Shown here: positions 18,832 through 29,193 of the stretch, piece by piece | Position numbering within the stretch: the stretch's first letter is position 1 | Layout of the letters: each line of letters starts with the position of its first letter | The notes under the pieces: generated by a model | What the model saw: only the letters and a program-made list of their open reading frames with translations | What the model was told of the DNA's origin: nothing | The model's database searches: none | Translations under genes and position numbers: made by a program | Origin: Schizochytrium sp. CCTCC M209059 | Lineage: Eukaryota; Sar; Bigyra; Thraustochytrida; Thraustochytriidae | Length of the DNA: 64,000 nucleotides | Assembly: GCA_000818945.1 (NCBI GenBank) | Contig: KN805470.1 | Location: forward strand, 1 to 64,000 | Direction: 5' to 3'

Positions 18832-20304
18832 GCTGGCCTGCCTGCCTGCCTAGGCCTCGTCGCGCGTCCTCCTCCGCAGCCGCTCGCGACCACGTCCGGC
18901 GCCGCGGGGACGCGCGGCCTGCCCGACCTGCCAGCGAGGGACGACCCGCGGGATGCAGATTTGATTTGAAATGCTTGCTCCAAGGTATGAATGAATGAAT
19001 GAATGAATGAATGAATGAATGAATGAATGAATCAATCAATCAATCAATGAACGAATGAATGAATGAATGAATGAACGAAGGCCTCGCTCGCACGAAGGGC
19101 CGGGACGACCGAACCGAGGACTCCGTACCTCCACGCGGTACCTCCAATCTCCGCCGGCCGCCGCGCGTCGTCGCTCGAAGCGCGCTCTCGGCGGGCGCGC
19201 GAGCGCGCGAGCGCGGACGGGAGGGCCGTGGCGCGCGCCCTGCACCTGCTGCAGCTGCTGCCCTCGCGCGGCGCGGTTCGGGGTCTGGCTTGCGGCGCCG
19301 AGGAGACGAAAAACACACGGACGCAAGGCGAGTTTTCCCTCTCTTTTCGAATTTGAAATTACCAAGCCGGGCACGCGCACTGACAGGGCAGAAGGAGAGA
19401 AGGAAGGAAGCAGCGGCCAAGCAAGTGCGGCGGCGCGCGATAGCCGACTTGCGGCGCGAGAGATTCACTTCGGGGCGCCGCGCGCGCAGTGCAGCAACGC
19501 GAGCCGAGAGGTCGGAGGCCGGCCACGCGCCCCGGCTCAGAAGAGAAAGCCAGCGACCGCTTTGCGCTTTGCGCTCTAGCTCTGCCGCTTTCCTTCTGAG
19601 ATGCTCCGGCGCTTGCGGTGACGCTTTCTTTCTCGCTTGGCTGCTGAGCTGCTTGGCTTTGCTCGTGTCGCTCGCCCTTGGTCGCAGATCGCTCGCAAAC
19701 GCTGCCGCGCAGAGGTTGTTTTCTTGGCTTTCCTGGCGCGCGACCCCGATGATTGATTGGCTGGCGGGGAGGAAACCCTTAGGGCGCGCGCCTCGCCTCG
19801 CCTCGCCGACTGACCGACTGAGGCGGCGCGATGGCGAGATCCGAGCTGCGAGAGATGAGATGAGGCGAGATGAGATGAGTCGAGACGAGTCGAGACGAGA
19901 CCAGGGAGGCACGGGCGACCGCGAGGGACGAGCTCGACAACCAACCCTCCCTCGCCTCTGCCGCGCGGGAGGCGACGTCGGGCGAGGCTGGCCGCAACTG
20001 ACTACAACCCCTTTCTCACCGCTGGGCGAACGAGAGGCTGCGGGCGAGCGAGCGAGGGAAAGGAGCCCCGAAATGGGCACGTGCCATTTGCGTACAGTTC
20101 GTTTGTTTCGTTGGCACGCACGTGCGAGCTTCAGCGTCGTCGGCACGGCTGGCGCTTCTCGGTGGACGAGGAGGGGGGGGGGGGGGGGCGTTCGGCCAGC
20201 TAGATGCGATCATCGCTCGAAATAATAGCAAAAAATCAATAACGTTGTGGGTAGGCCTATCGAGTGTGACAGACAGGCAGAGAGAATAGAATAGCGCTCT
20301 CGTC
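18832..20304. other. GC-rich intergenic region upstream of the MGGC gene
   Basis: About 1.5 kb. It holds an AATG tetranucleotide array (about 18986-19078), a copy of the composite GCAAGTGCGG...GATAGCCGACTTGC element (19421-19458), a G17 run (about 20172-20188) and a TAGGCCTA palindrome (20252-20259), the last two in the 3' flank of the LRR-ROCO-TIR gene. Long frames are open on both strands at once (19071-20225 plus, 19040-20146 minus) but encode only Arg/Ala/Ser-rich sequence and are not credible genes. Confidence 0.55.
18986..19078. repeat. AATG/AATC tetranucleotide microsatellite
   Basis: About 90 bp of GAATGAAT repeats with an internal CAATCAAT variant block and a few ACGA interruptions. 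A related ATTC array sits in an intron of the LRR gene at about 24815-24856. Confidence 0.9.
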
Positions 20305-23300
20305 TCAGTTCTGCCGCATCCAGCTTGAGAAAGTATTTCGGCGGGACGCCGCGGCGCTCTCTTCAGAAGGCACCATCGCGTCCTCCTGCGAGGCGAGGAT
20401 GGCTCGAATCGCCAGCTCAAGGTCATCGACCTCTGACGCATGATCTGGCATCCGAAGACACACTGCATCTTCGTTCCACGAAGTCCCAAAGCGTCCCTCC
20501 CACTCGCTCACATGCATCATGTCATCGTCAACCACGCAAGGGAGCATATTCGCGGCCCGGACACGCTGAAGGGCATAACAAAACTCGTCGCGACAGGTGT
20601 CATGCTCCGTCTTGTCCCGATTGACCCTCTCCATGTACGTTCGGGTGACAAAAACCACAACAGCCTTCGACCGGTCAATGCCGTCAACCATCGAGTCGAG
20701 AGTGTCAGCATTCTCGTCTACTTCTTCGTGCTGCTGCTCCCCCTCTTCCTCCTCACGAAGCCAACAGAGAATCCCGCGCGCCTCGAGAGCCTCTGCCACA
20801 GCTTCGACCTTTGCATGGTGTTCATCAATTCCATCCAAAGCATGCAAAAGATAGACGTCGAAAGGTTTGTCTGTGCTCAGCAAACAATCAGCCGCATCGG
20901 CGCTCTCTACAAACTGTTCAAACGCTGTCAAGGGCAGAGATGTAGAGCCCAAAGAGGCAACACGCGACCCTGCATGATTCAGCGCTTCGTCGATGTCCTC
21001 CAGAGAAGCGCAAGCGGCTCCGCGATCTGTGCCGTCGGAACTGATGAATAGCTCCCCGCAGAGTTTGCCCTTTGTGAACGAGACGTTGATGGACTCGAGA
21101 CTATTCATGATCAGTTTGACGTGATTCGTCAAACTCTTGTACACGGACTGCTTCGAAAAGTACAGCAGCACTCGATTGTCGCTCGTCTCCAAAATCATGC
21201 GCACATCGTCGATGACGACAGCCGCAAAGTCGGAATACAAAGCATGACTCGCAACGCTCATGAGTGCCGGAAGGCTTTGCGCAAGGCTAGCAATCAGGCG
21301 TTGAAAGATGTCTTCGGGTAAAACCGCAAACTGAATGTAAGCCAAGACATGTCCTTCGCCCAAATCTCGGAGGGCGTTCTCTCTCTCATCCTTCTCAACA
21401 GGACGCAAAAGACTTGGCAGCAACAATGCCCCTTCTTCATCGTCACCATCGCCGTCGCCAATCCAGGGACTCGGACACGCCAACAGCATCGTTTGCGCTA
21501 GCTTTGTGAGATAGGCGATCGGTTGATCTCGCCACACCCTTTCCAGTAGATCACGACTGGCCACGGCGCGCACTGCTCGATCGTCGAACGGGCTCAGTGA
21601 CTGCAAGGCGCTTTCTTCGTCCTCATCGCTCGTTCGAGGACTCGCATCAGTCGTCAGCGCTGGCGTAATCAGAGCCATAAACTGGCCCATCGCTTGGCTC
21701 CAAAGACCCTGATCTCCAGCTTCACAGCCTGGCCAGTCATCGAGCGCTCCCTCAAGCTCGGGCGGAAACCCTTTGCTGTCATCGCTGGCGCCGTCTTCGC
21801 CATCGACTTCATCATCATCCTCTTTCCGCTTGTCCATGCTCGGATTACGAATCACGCTTGAGAGGCTTGTCAGCAACCATTGCGGCCGGGTCACGACGGT
21901 CTGGTGCAGCTCGTCATTCTGGCCTGCCGCCAGATGCACAAGCGCCCCAACTTCGTGCATGTACCTGAGCATCTTGTGCAATTCATCTTTCGAGATGAAG
22001 CACTTTTCTTCTGCTAGTTCCTTCACTTCGTCCAGCGAAAAGTAGCTCTTGTCTTGCGAGAGAAGCTGCTTCAAGAAGTACGACCACCGCAAGGGAATCT
22101 TTTGCTTACAAAAGTCTTTCTCCGCGACACTTTCGAAAAGCGCCGCGCGGAGGCGTGCTACTCGTTCGCCTGTGTCCTCTTCGTCAGTGTTATCGATGGG
22201 GAAGAAGTGAAGCTTTTCCGCCTCGTTTCGCACCACAGCTGCCTTGACATCGCTTCTCATCAGTATCTTGGCATCAAGTGTCTTGTGAATCGTCTGGTGA
22301 TCCTCCGGGTCCGGGACCTGGTCCAAATGAGTGCCGACGATCACAATGTTGGCATTTGGCGCGTGCAGACGAATGGAGCCAATCCAGAAGCGAAGCGCCT
22401 TTAGCGCATCCTCTTGTGAGGCGAGGTGTTCCAAATCTCTCTCGTTCAGGACTCCCGCACGCCGCGTCTCGCCTAGCACCTCGCGCATGTCAAAGACCAA
22501 CGCGTAGACGCCATGCTGCGTGAGAAAGGGGCGGTGCAGGGAATGAAACATCTCCTGCCCGCTGTGATCCCAGATCATGAAGCTGACTTCCTCGTCCGGC
22601 TTGCGCGCTTGCTCCTTGACGTGCAGACGAACTGGAGTCTCGATAGCCTGTGAAATCTCCTTCTCGTCAAAGTGCGGTACTTGGTTACGCGAAGCACTTG
22701 CCCGCGTTGTGGCGCGGACGCTCTTCCGAGGGACGGATAAGCGTGTCGCAACCTTGGACATGCGACGGGAAAGGCGTTGAGCTAGATTCGATTGACGGTA
22801 CGCGTATTTTGCAAGTTGTACCCCCAGATCAGCATTGTCTATCCTCTCACTCATTTTCCAGTCATGTGTGTACAAGAGCGCAAGGTCCACGCCAACCGTC
22901 GGATCGTAGTTGGGGTTGAATGGCTGATTGAGGAGCGAGCGGACCATCGCTGTCTTGCCCACGGAGGCCTTGCCCACAACAAGGAGCTTGGCGCGGCCCC
23001 AGCGTACCGATTCGTTGGCTTTGAGAGCCTCTTGCGCAGCCAGGTAAAGACTCTGCAACTCTCCCATCACGAGCTTGAGGTGAGCCCTGATACGAGCCGC
23101 GCTCACAGAGTCTTTCGAGTTAAGTCTGCGTGACAGGTGTGTTAGTACGAGGTCATCTTTGGCTTCTCTCTCTCGTCATGCAACGTACTCGATCACACGA
23201 AGAATCTCGTTGCTTTCCAAAGCCGCGGCCAGTACCTCAGTACCCGCGTCGCTCATTTTGGTTTCCCAGAGGCTGTGCAAAAGTTGCGCAACGCCAATAC

Positions 23301-26300
23301 GTTCATAATCATCGTAAGCAAAGCTCTGATTTGCCCCACTGCCTTTCTCCGCGTACAAAGTACAACATACTTCAACTCTTCCAGCGACGTTGAATTCTCT
23401 CTAAGGGCGCTCGCCAAGGCCACAACGCCATCATCGCCGATGGGATTGGAGCCAAGACTGCGCTTTCACAACCAGCAGCATTGTTGTGATGGTAAACCAA
23501 GTTGGTACGAAATTACAAAGTAGCATAGGTCGGGTAGCACAGCAGCGTAAGAGAGAGAGAGAGAGAGGACGCAAGGCAGACGATGATGGAGGGACCCAGA
23601 CGTCATATTTGGTAAAAGAGTTTACATTGTGGCGCAAGAACGCCTTGGTTAGCCTCTCCTGTGACTTGTAAACATTCATCGTTTTCTTCTCGCAACTTAC
23701 TCGAGGTGTTTCAGGGACGAATTTCTAACAAGCGCGGTCCCAAAGGCCTCTGCACCGTCAGCGCCAATGCAGTTCTCGCAAAGACTGTGTTTATTTGTAC
23801 AATTGTTGATTTGAAGAAGAAATTATGTCACAGCAAAAGAGCAATCGTAAAGCATGCAGGAGAGGAAATAATAATGGTGCTGTGAGTTGTCGAATCAAAA
23901 TGTGATTGGTTTGCAATGGAAAGAGGGAAATGTGCTCTTTTCACACCGTCCTTCTTTGAACGCACGCGTACTTACAAGATCTTTTGTAGCGAGGTGTTCT
24001 TTGCGAGACCGTCCGCTAGTGCCTTTGCGCCATCTGAGTCGATTTCGCAGTTGTAAAGGCTGCGGTGTTGCGCATTTTAGTTACACGTTGGATAGGCAAA
24101 TTCCAACCGCACCGGAGTTATGAATGTGTAAAGTCGTTTGTATATGTTGCAACGTGAGTATTACTTTTCGATCCTACCGTTCACTCGCACACATGCATTC
24201 CCTCGACAGTGCCACGTACTCTAAACGTAGGAGCGCTGTGTTCTTTGCGAGCGCGCCCCCTAGCGCTTTTGCGCCATCTGAGCCAATATGGTTCATGTCA
24301 AACCTGCGCTCGTGAATAATGGGATACGCAATATCGCAACAAGAGAGAAGAGGACCGGTCATACATCGGTAGGCGACGACGAGTATCAATTATTTGGAAA
24401 TTGGTGAGTTGTTCTTGCTTCTGATATGCATTTTCTCCTTCGGCCAATACCACTTACGAAAGCTCCTCTAACGACGAATTCGAGACGAGCGCGCCGGCCA
24501 GAGCCTTTGCGCCATTTGGGCCCAGATCGTTCTCGCAGACGCTGCGTTCGGGTATTGTGGACATACCGTAAAGCCGTTAACACACCGCAAAGAGAGCATG
24601 CATTTCGGTCAGTCTTGCTCAGTCCAAACACTTTTCTCATCATCTTCATCATCATTACTACCATGCAACTTACTCGAGCAAAAGCAACGAAGAGTTCTTT
24701 CCAAGCCCTAGAGCCAGCATTGACGCGCCGTCATCGCCAATGGCATTGAAACCAAGGCTGTGACACGGGAACGGTAACGACAAACGTTGATAGGCCCGGG
24801 CATGAGAAGAACGATTCATTCATCCATCCATTCGTTCGTCCATTCATTCATTCATACTAATTAGTCTTCCTTGCTCTTTGCGCGATGCCATTTATCTCTT
24901 CACATTCATCACCTACTTCAACTTTTGCAGCCGCGAGTTCGTCACGAGCGCAGCACCCAGAGCTTTTGCACCGTCCGAGCTGATCGTGTTCGTCATGAGA
25001 CTGCGTATCAGATGTACATAGAGGAGCAAGAGAAACGTGACAGGTTACGACAGCGCCGCACAATTCGCAAGGTAACGATAATGGTGCCATTGCATGCGGT
25101 GGTCAGCCATTCTCGTCCATCTTTATCTTCGATTCCATCCCGATCCACTTACTTGATTTCTTTCAGGGACGGGTTTCGCGCAAGAATTCTACCCAGCGCT
25201 TTTGCGCCATTTGAGCCAATTTGGTTGTTTGTGAGACTGCATTCATAAGTCATGGTCAAGTGGGTTGTTTTCAAATGTAGCATGAAGAAATCAGTGGCAT
25301 CGAGAATTGTTAATTCGATTCCGTTTTCGTCAGATGCGCACGTGTGCTCGTGATTTTTTCGAGCTTCCATCACGAATTCCTTTCCTTTTATAACGTACTT
25401 TAAACTCCGCAGCGAAGAGCTTGCCACAAGCGCTCTTGCTAGCTCAACTGTCCCCAGGTCGCCAACCTTGTTCCCAAGGAGACTGCATAGATTTTGTACT
25501 GGTCAGTCGTTCTCGCTCCTTTTATACTTTCCTTCTTTGCTCTTCGTCCCTTACTTTAACTCCTGAAGTGACGCATGGTCTGCAATCGCGCTCGCAAGAG
25601 CTTGTGCGCCACTCCAGCCGATATGGTTTTCGTCGAGCCTACACTCCGTGAGTGCTGGTGCTTGTCAGTTCTTCTCATTTTGCGCGAACAGTCTTATGAT
25701 TTTCCCCAACACATCTTGCAACACGTACTCGAGTTTTCGCAGCGACAAATGTTTTGCAAGCACGCCAGCAAGCGCTTTTACGCCATCGAAACCAATGTCA
25801 TTGCCACAGAGTCTGCATTTTCCACATCATGATGACAAGGATGCACCCGGCCGGAAGCAAAGCAGAGCGACAACGAGGACAAGTGTGCCAGAGAAGTTAG
25901 GTTTCAACGGATTACACAGGCGTCTCACGCATACTCCTTTTCGTAAGACTTACCGAAGTTCTCGCAAGGACGAGGTCTTCATGAGCGCATTCGCAATCAC
26001 AATAATGCCATCATCGCCAAAATCAGAGCGATACAAACTGCACCATGTAAAAACGACAAAAGTGTACCAGAGTTAGTTAGTTGGGTTCGGTGCTTTGAGT
26101 ACGTGACCCAGTTGATCCTTTCGTTGACGCGAATTTGTCCTCTGTCGTCCTTTGAACATGACTTACCCTAGGTGTTGTAGTGAGTCGTCCTTTGCAAGCG
26201 CATCGGCAAGCACTTTTGCGCTTTCAAGGTCACATTTCGCAAGTCCTAGACTGTTCGTGGTATAGCCAAGGTGAACCGAATCAGAGATGCGCCAAAGACA

Positions 26301-26499
26301 ATATTAGACAATGGACATGGCACGATTCAAGTGCGTGGTTATTAGGAGCTCGTTTCACCACTATTTGAATCGATGCGCTTTCCCAAAAAACCTACTGGAC
26401 TCTTTCTTTGCCCTCGGATATCGCCTTGAGCTCCTTTGCGAGACCTTCTTTGGTATAGCGGCGCGACGCTTCGTCCTCTCTGCTTTCAGCTCCCCCCAT
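20305..26499 (-). CDS. LRR-Roc-COR-TIR (ROCO family) protein, 16 exons
   Basis: Spliced product of 1367 aa. Exons (minus strand): 26396-26499, fourteen LRR exons (23189-26250, listed separately) and 20305-23125. Introns are 63-243 nt with GTAAG/GTACG-type donors and CAG or TAG acceptors; the last carries TACTAAC 15 nt before its acceptor. Start ATG at 26499 has an in-frame TAG 54 nt upstream. M-G-G-A-E-S fits the N-myristoylation consensus (Gly2, Ser6). Residues about 35-428 are 14 LRRs. Roc GTPase: P-loop GKASVGKT (479-486), DHSGQE as G3 (614-619), GTHLDQ as G4 (692-697), with about 100 extra residues between switch I and G3. COR spans about 730-1170. A TIR-like domain (about 1181-1325) keeps Glu1275 in DEFCYAL, where SARM1 has its catalytic Glu. 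ROCO proteins are GTP-regulated dimers; a receptor/effector role is inferred. Convincing except for the exact first exon. Confidence 0.88.
23189..26250 (-). repeat. Fourteen single-LRR exons, all with phase-2 introns
   Basis: Exons in transcription order: 26167-26250, 25954-26037, 25729-25812, 25555-25638, 25399-25482, 25153-25236, 24917-25000, 24674-24757, 24458-24541, 24220-24303, 23976-24059, 23701-23784, 23371-23457, 23189-23272. Thirteen are exactly 84 nt (28 codons) and one is 87 nt. Each begins with the third base of a codon and ends with the first two bases of one, so any exon can be skipped, duplicated or swapped without changing frame. The encoded repeat is the 28-residue ribonuclease-inhibitor-like type, with L-x-x-N-x-I-G near the start, D/N-G-A-K-A-L in the middle and N-x-S-L-x-x-L at the end. 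Confidence 0.93.
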
Positions 26500-27622
26500 A
26501 TCGCCGGACTGCTGTTGCTTGCACAACAGGCTGTGTGAGAAGTCAGTCACCTAGGGCTCGCAATGCGACGAGGCAAGTCCACCAAGCGAGCCTCGCGCTC
26601 GTGAGCACGTGCACGCCTAGAGCACGTCGAGCGACGCGGGAGACGACGCGCAGACCTTGTGTAGGCGCGTTTAAGATTTGCACAGCCCACTGGTCGAATT
26701 CTCAGCAGCAGTAGCCGTGCCTCCGCCAAAGAAGAAGAAGAAGGCAAGTTCGAGTCTTGCACGCTCATGTGCAACTAGGTCTAACCTGACCCATCATACT
26801 CGATGTGTACCAAGCGGCAGGGGGGGGTAGAAAGCACGTTTCGGTGGTACTGTCTTAAAGTCTATCCCAGCCCATCCCGACCACCGCTTCAAAGATACGT
26901 GAAAAGAGAAAAAAGAAGGTAGTAGGTAATCAGAGGTGTGTGGAGCAAGCGTGACAGTGTGTTTAGAGCAATCGTAAGAGGCGAGGGTTTTCGACAGAGG
27001 ACCAGCTTGATAAAGCATCGAATCCTGCACATCTATATATTTTTTTAAAAAGAGCAAACAACTAGGCTAGTGCTCTTTGAAATATCGATTCGTGCGGTCT
27101 TTGACTTCAGACAGCCGTGCTGAGTTGCGTGATCGTGCTAGAGAAAGGGAATTGTCTGCCACTATAGACACCCCACCCCAGTGACGGCCACGAACGAAAC
27201 TTGCGCCGCGCCAGGAAGTCATGGCTTTGTATAAAACTAGGTCTAGGGTAACACCTTACGGTTCGACATGGTTTCGTAATGTTCAGAAAATTTCTTCAGC
27301 AAGTCAACGCGCGAGAATTGGAGCGGGACACAGGACAGGCCTGTGCCACGGCGGACTGCACAAGATTTGCAGTAAAGGTTTTGGCCGAGTTTCGGGGGAG
27401 CGAGAGTAGTTCAAAGTTGAGCGTTCGAGGCCCCCCGCGGGGCTGCTGCGCTTAAATTTCGACGGGGGGTATTGGTAAGGGGGTATTTAGCGAGTTAGGT
27501 ACTCAACGGATATTTGTCTATTTTGTTTATATGGGGCGTGCACATTTGCATCGTTTTGGGGATGAAAATGCAGTTGTCGCCACTGGCGGACGTCAGCAGC
27601 GCCACGCGCTCGTTGGGATGCC
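26500..27622. other. Spacer between LRR-ROCO-TIR start and ULP1-like gene
   Basis: About 1.1 kb, with the promoter of the LRR gene at its left side. The frame upstream of the LRR gene ATG is closed by a TAG at 26551-26553. An open frame at 26551-26768 (minus) could join the first exon only across a 20-nt gap, too short for a normal intron, so I leave it out. The word ACTAGGTCTA appears near 26775 and 27237. No convincing gene seen. Confidence 0.45.
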
Positions 27623-29193
27623 CTACGAGGGCATCGGCGGCGGCGCAGGAGCGCTGGAGGTGCTCCGTATGTGACCAAAAACGATTCGCATGAGATTCTC
27701 GCGAGGATCATGCCACGGAACACGCAAGCCTTCGACCTTGAGGTACTGCAAAAGGTCTGATCGTGTGACCTTCTTGCGCGAGCGGGTAAATCCGAACTCG
27801 GTGCAAGAAGCTGCCTTCGCGGGCAACGCCTTGATGATGAGAGCTTCGTCGTCTGCCGAGATGACTTCGTTCTGCGGAGTGGAGGCCCCGGTTGGATCTG
27901 GAGCAGGTGATGCAGCAGAACTTGCGGCCATCGAAGATCTGGAGTGAGAGATCGATGCAGCAGAGGTTGTCGTAGGAGACAAGGTGCCAGGTCGATTGGT
28001 CTTCAGAACGCGAATGCGTTCGAGTAGGGCGGACCTTGACATCGCCGGGCTTACCCGATCACCCTGCAGCTCGAGATATTTGGCGAGGACCTGCTTGGTC
28101 ATCCTTTCGCCTCGATTATAACAGAAGACATCTGGCGACTCGGCTGCTAGATGGATCAAGAGTAACTCAACATCGACCTCCTCAACGAACTGCACTCGCT
28201 TCTTCTGCGCGTCGGTTTCGCACTGCGTAACCCGGTCTTGTTCGCGCTGCTCGAGAAACTTAATGTGCGCGCTTGTGTTGACCACCCTTGGCACCCCAGC
28301 TGCGATGCGCCGCGCGACCCTGCTGTCGCTTGGTGGTACAAACGTGGCTCCGCTGACCTGTCTGAAGAGCACGTCCAGGATCCTCCGTCCAACCTGCTCG
28401 GCGTGTGCGAGATCGACAGGGCTGCCAGAAGGCAGGTTGATGTTCAATTCGATGTTGTTGTTGTTGATGTTGTTNNNNNNNNNNCGCTTTTCTTGTCCGT
28501 AAATGACAACAGCGAGAGCATGAGGAAATACTTCTGACGAAGCCAAGTGATGGCGAACGGCGGTATCTCCACGAAGCTGCTGGTCGTGACCCCCTCACTA
28601 ACCACGTCCAGGGCCCCAAGGATCCAAAGTCCGCAGTTGTAGCTGTCCTGTTGAACCTGAGTCGTCGTCACTTGCATGCACGGCCATGAGGATGTGTCGA
28701 TGAAGTCCCCATAGCGAGAAATGCTATGGATGATGTGACGGCAAACGGCATCAAGAATGCCTGGCGGCCTACCGAGCGGATCAAAGAACTCGAACTGGCG
28801 CTCGTGAAGGAAGACGAACATGCAAGTCCAGTGGTTGCCGGCCGTATGGCACGGAATCCACAAGATGTCTTGGTCCGCGAGCTGCGATGCGAGATTTCCA
28901 CCACTGCCAGGCGCACCCCGCGCGCAATCTTTATCGAGAGTCCACTCCGTCCACCACGCAACGAACTGCGTGTCGAGGACCATGACTTTCTTGGTCGAGC
29001 CGGACGAAATACTCCTCGCGATCATGTCGATGTGCTCGTCATCCAGCCAGGCCTGCTGGTCTGCAGTATGGCTCCAGAGAGCCTGCAAACACTTGCACGT
29101 CAGCCTGAAACCATGCACTTCGGGCAAGAGCGCCTCCGGCGTCGACGCTGCGACGACTTCTGCAAGCTGCTTCGTCGTTCTACTGGAGGGCAT
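27623..29193 (-). CDS. ULP1/C48-type cysteine protease with C-terminal SAP-like motifs, split by assembly gap
   Basis: Two minus-strand frames flank a 10-N gap. The upstream part (28485-29193, ATG at 29193) is a ULP1-like domain: W-L-D-D-E-H-I near residue 50, G-N-H-W with the catalytic His, F-F-D-P-L-G with the catalytic Asp, and Q-Q-D-S-Y-N-C-G with the oxyanion Gln and catalytic Cys. The downstream part (27623-28474) is in another frame. It starts with an Asn/Ile-rich run and holds two helix-loop-helix segments that look like SAP or HeH DNA-binding motifs (around V-L-A-K-Y-L-E-L-Q-G and L-L-Q-Y-L-K-V-E-G). Ns are probably a placeholder in a triplet microsatellite, so one gene with an unknown number of missing codons is the simplest reading. 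C48 proteases process SUMO or NEDD8, and are also carried by many DNA transposons, which the gene-poor setting would fit. No transposase or terminal repeats were found. Confidence 0.65.
28475..28484. other. Assembly gap of 10 N
   Basis: Ten Ns immediately after a GTT triplet run. The true length is unknown; the reading frames on the two sides do not match if the gap is taken as exactly 10 nt. Confidence 1.

Noticed and set aside
19040..20225. Two opposing frames of 368 and 384 codons
   Set aside because: Both are open over the same GC-rich spacer, begin in the AATG repeat, and encode only Arg/Ala/Ser-rich sequence. Neither shows a domain.
26551..26768. Upstream exon of the LRR-ROCO-TIR gene
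   Set aside because: It keeps the frame only if a 20-nt intron (26531-26550) is removed, which is too short for a normal spliceosome. The ATG at 26499 with an upstream in-frame stop is the better start.
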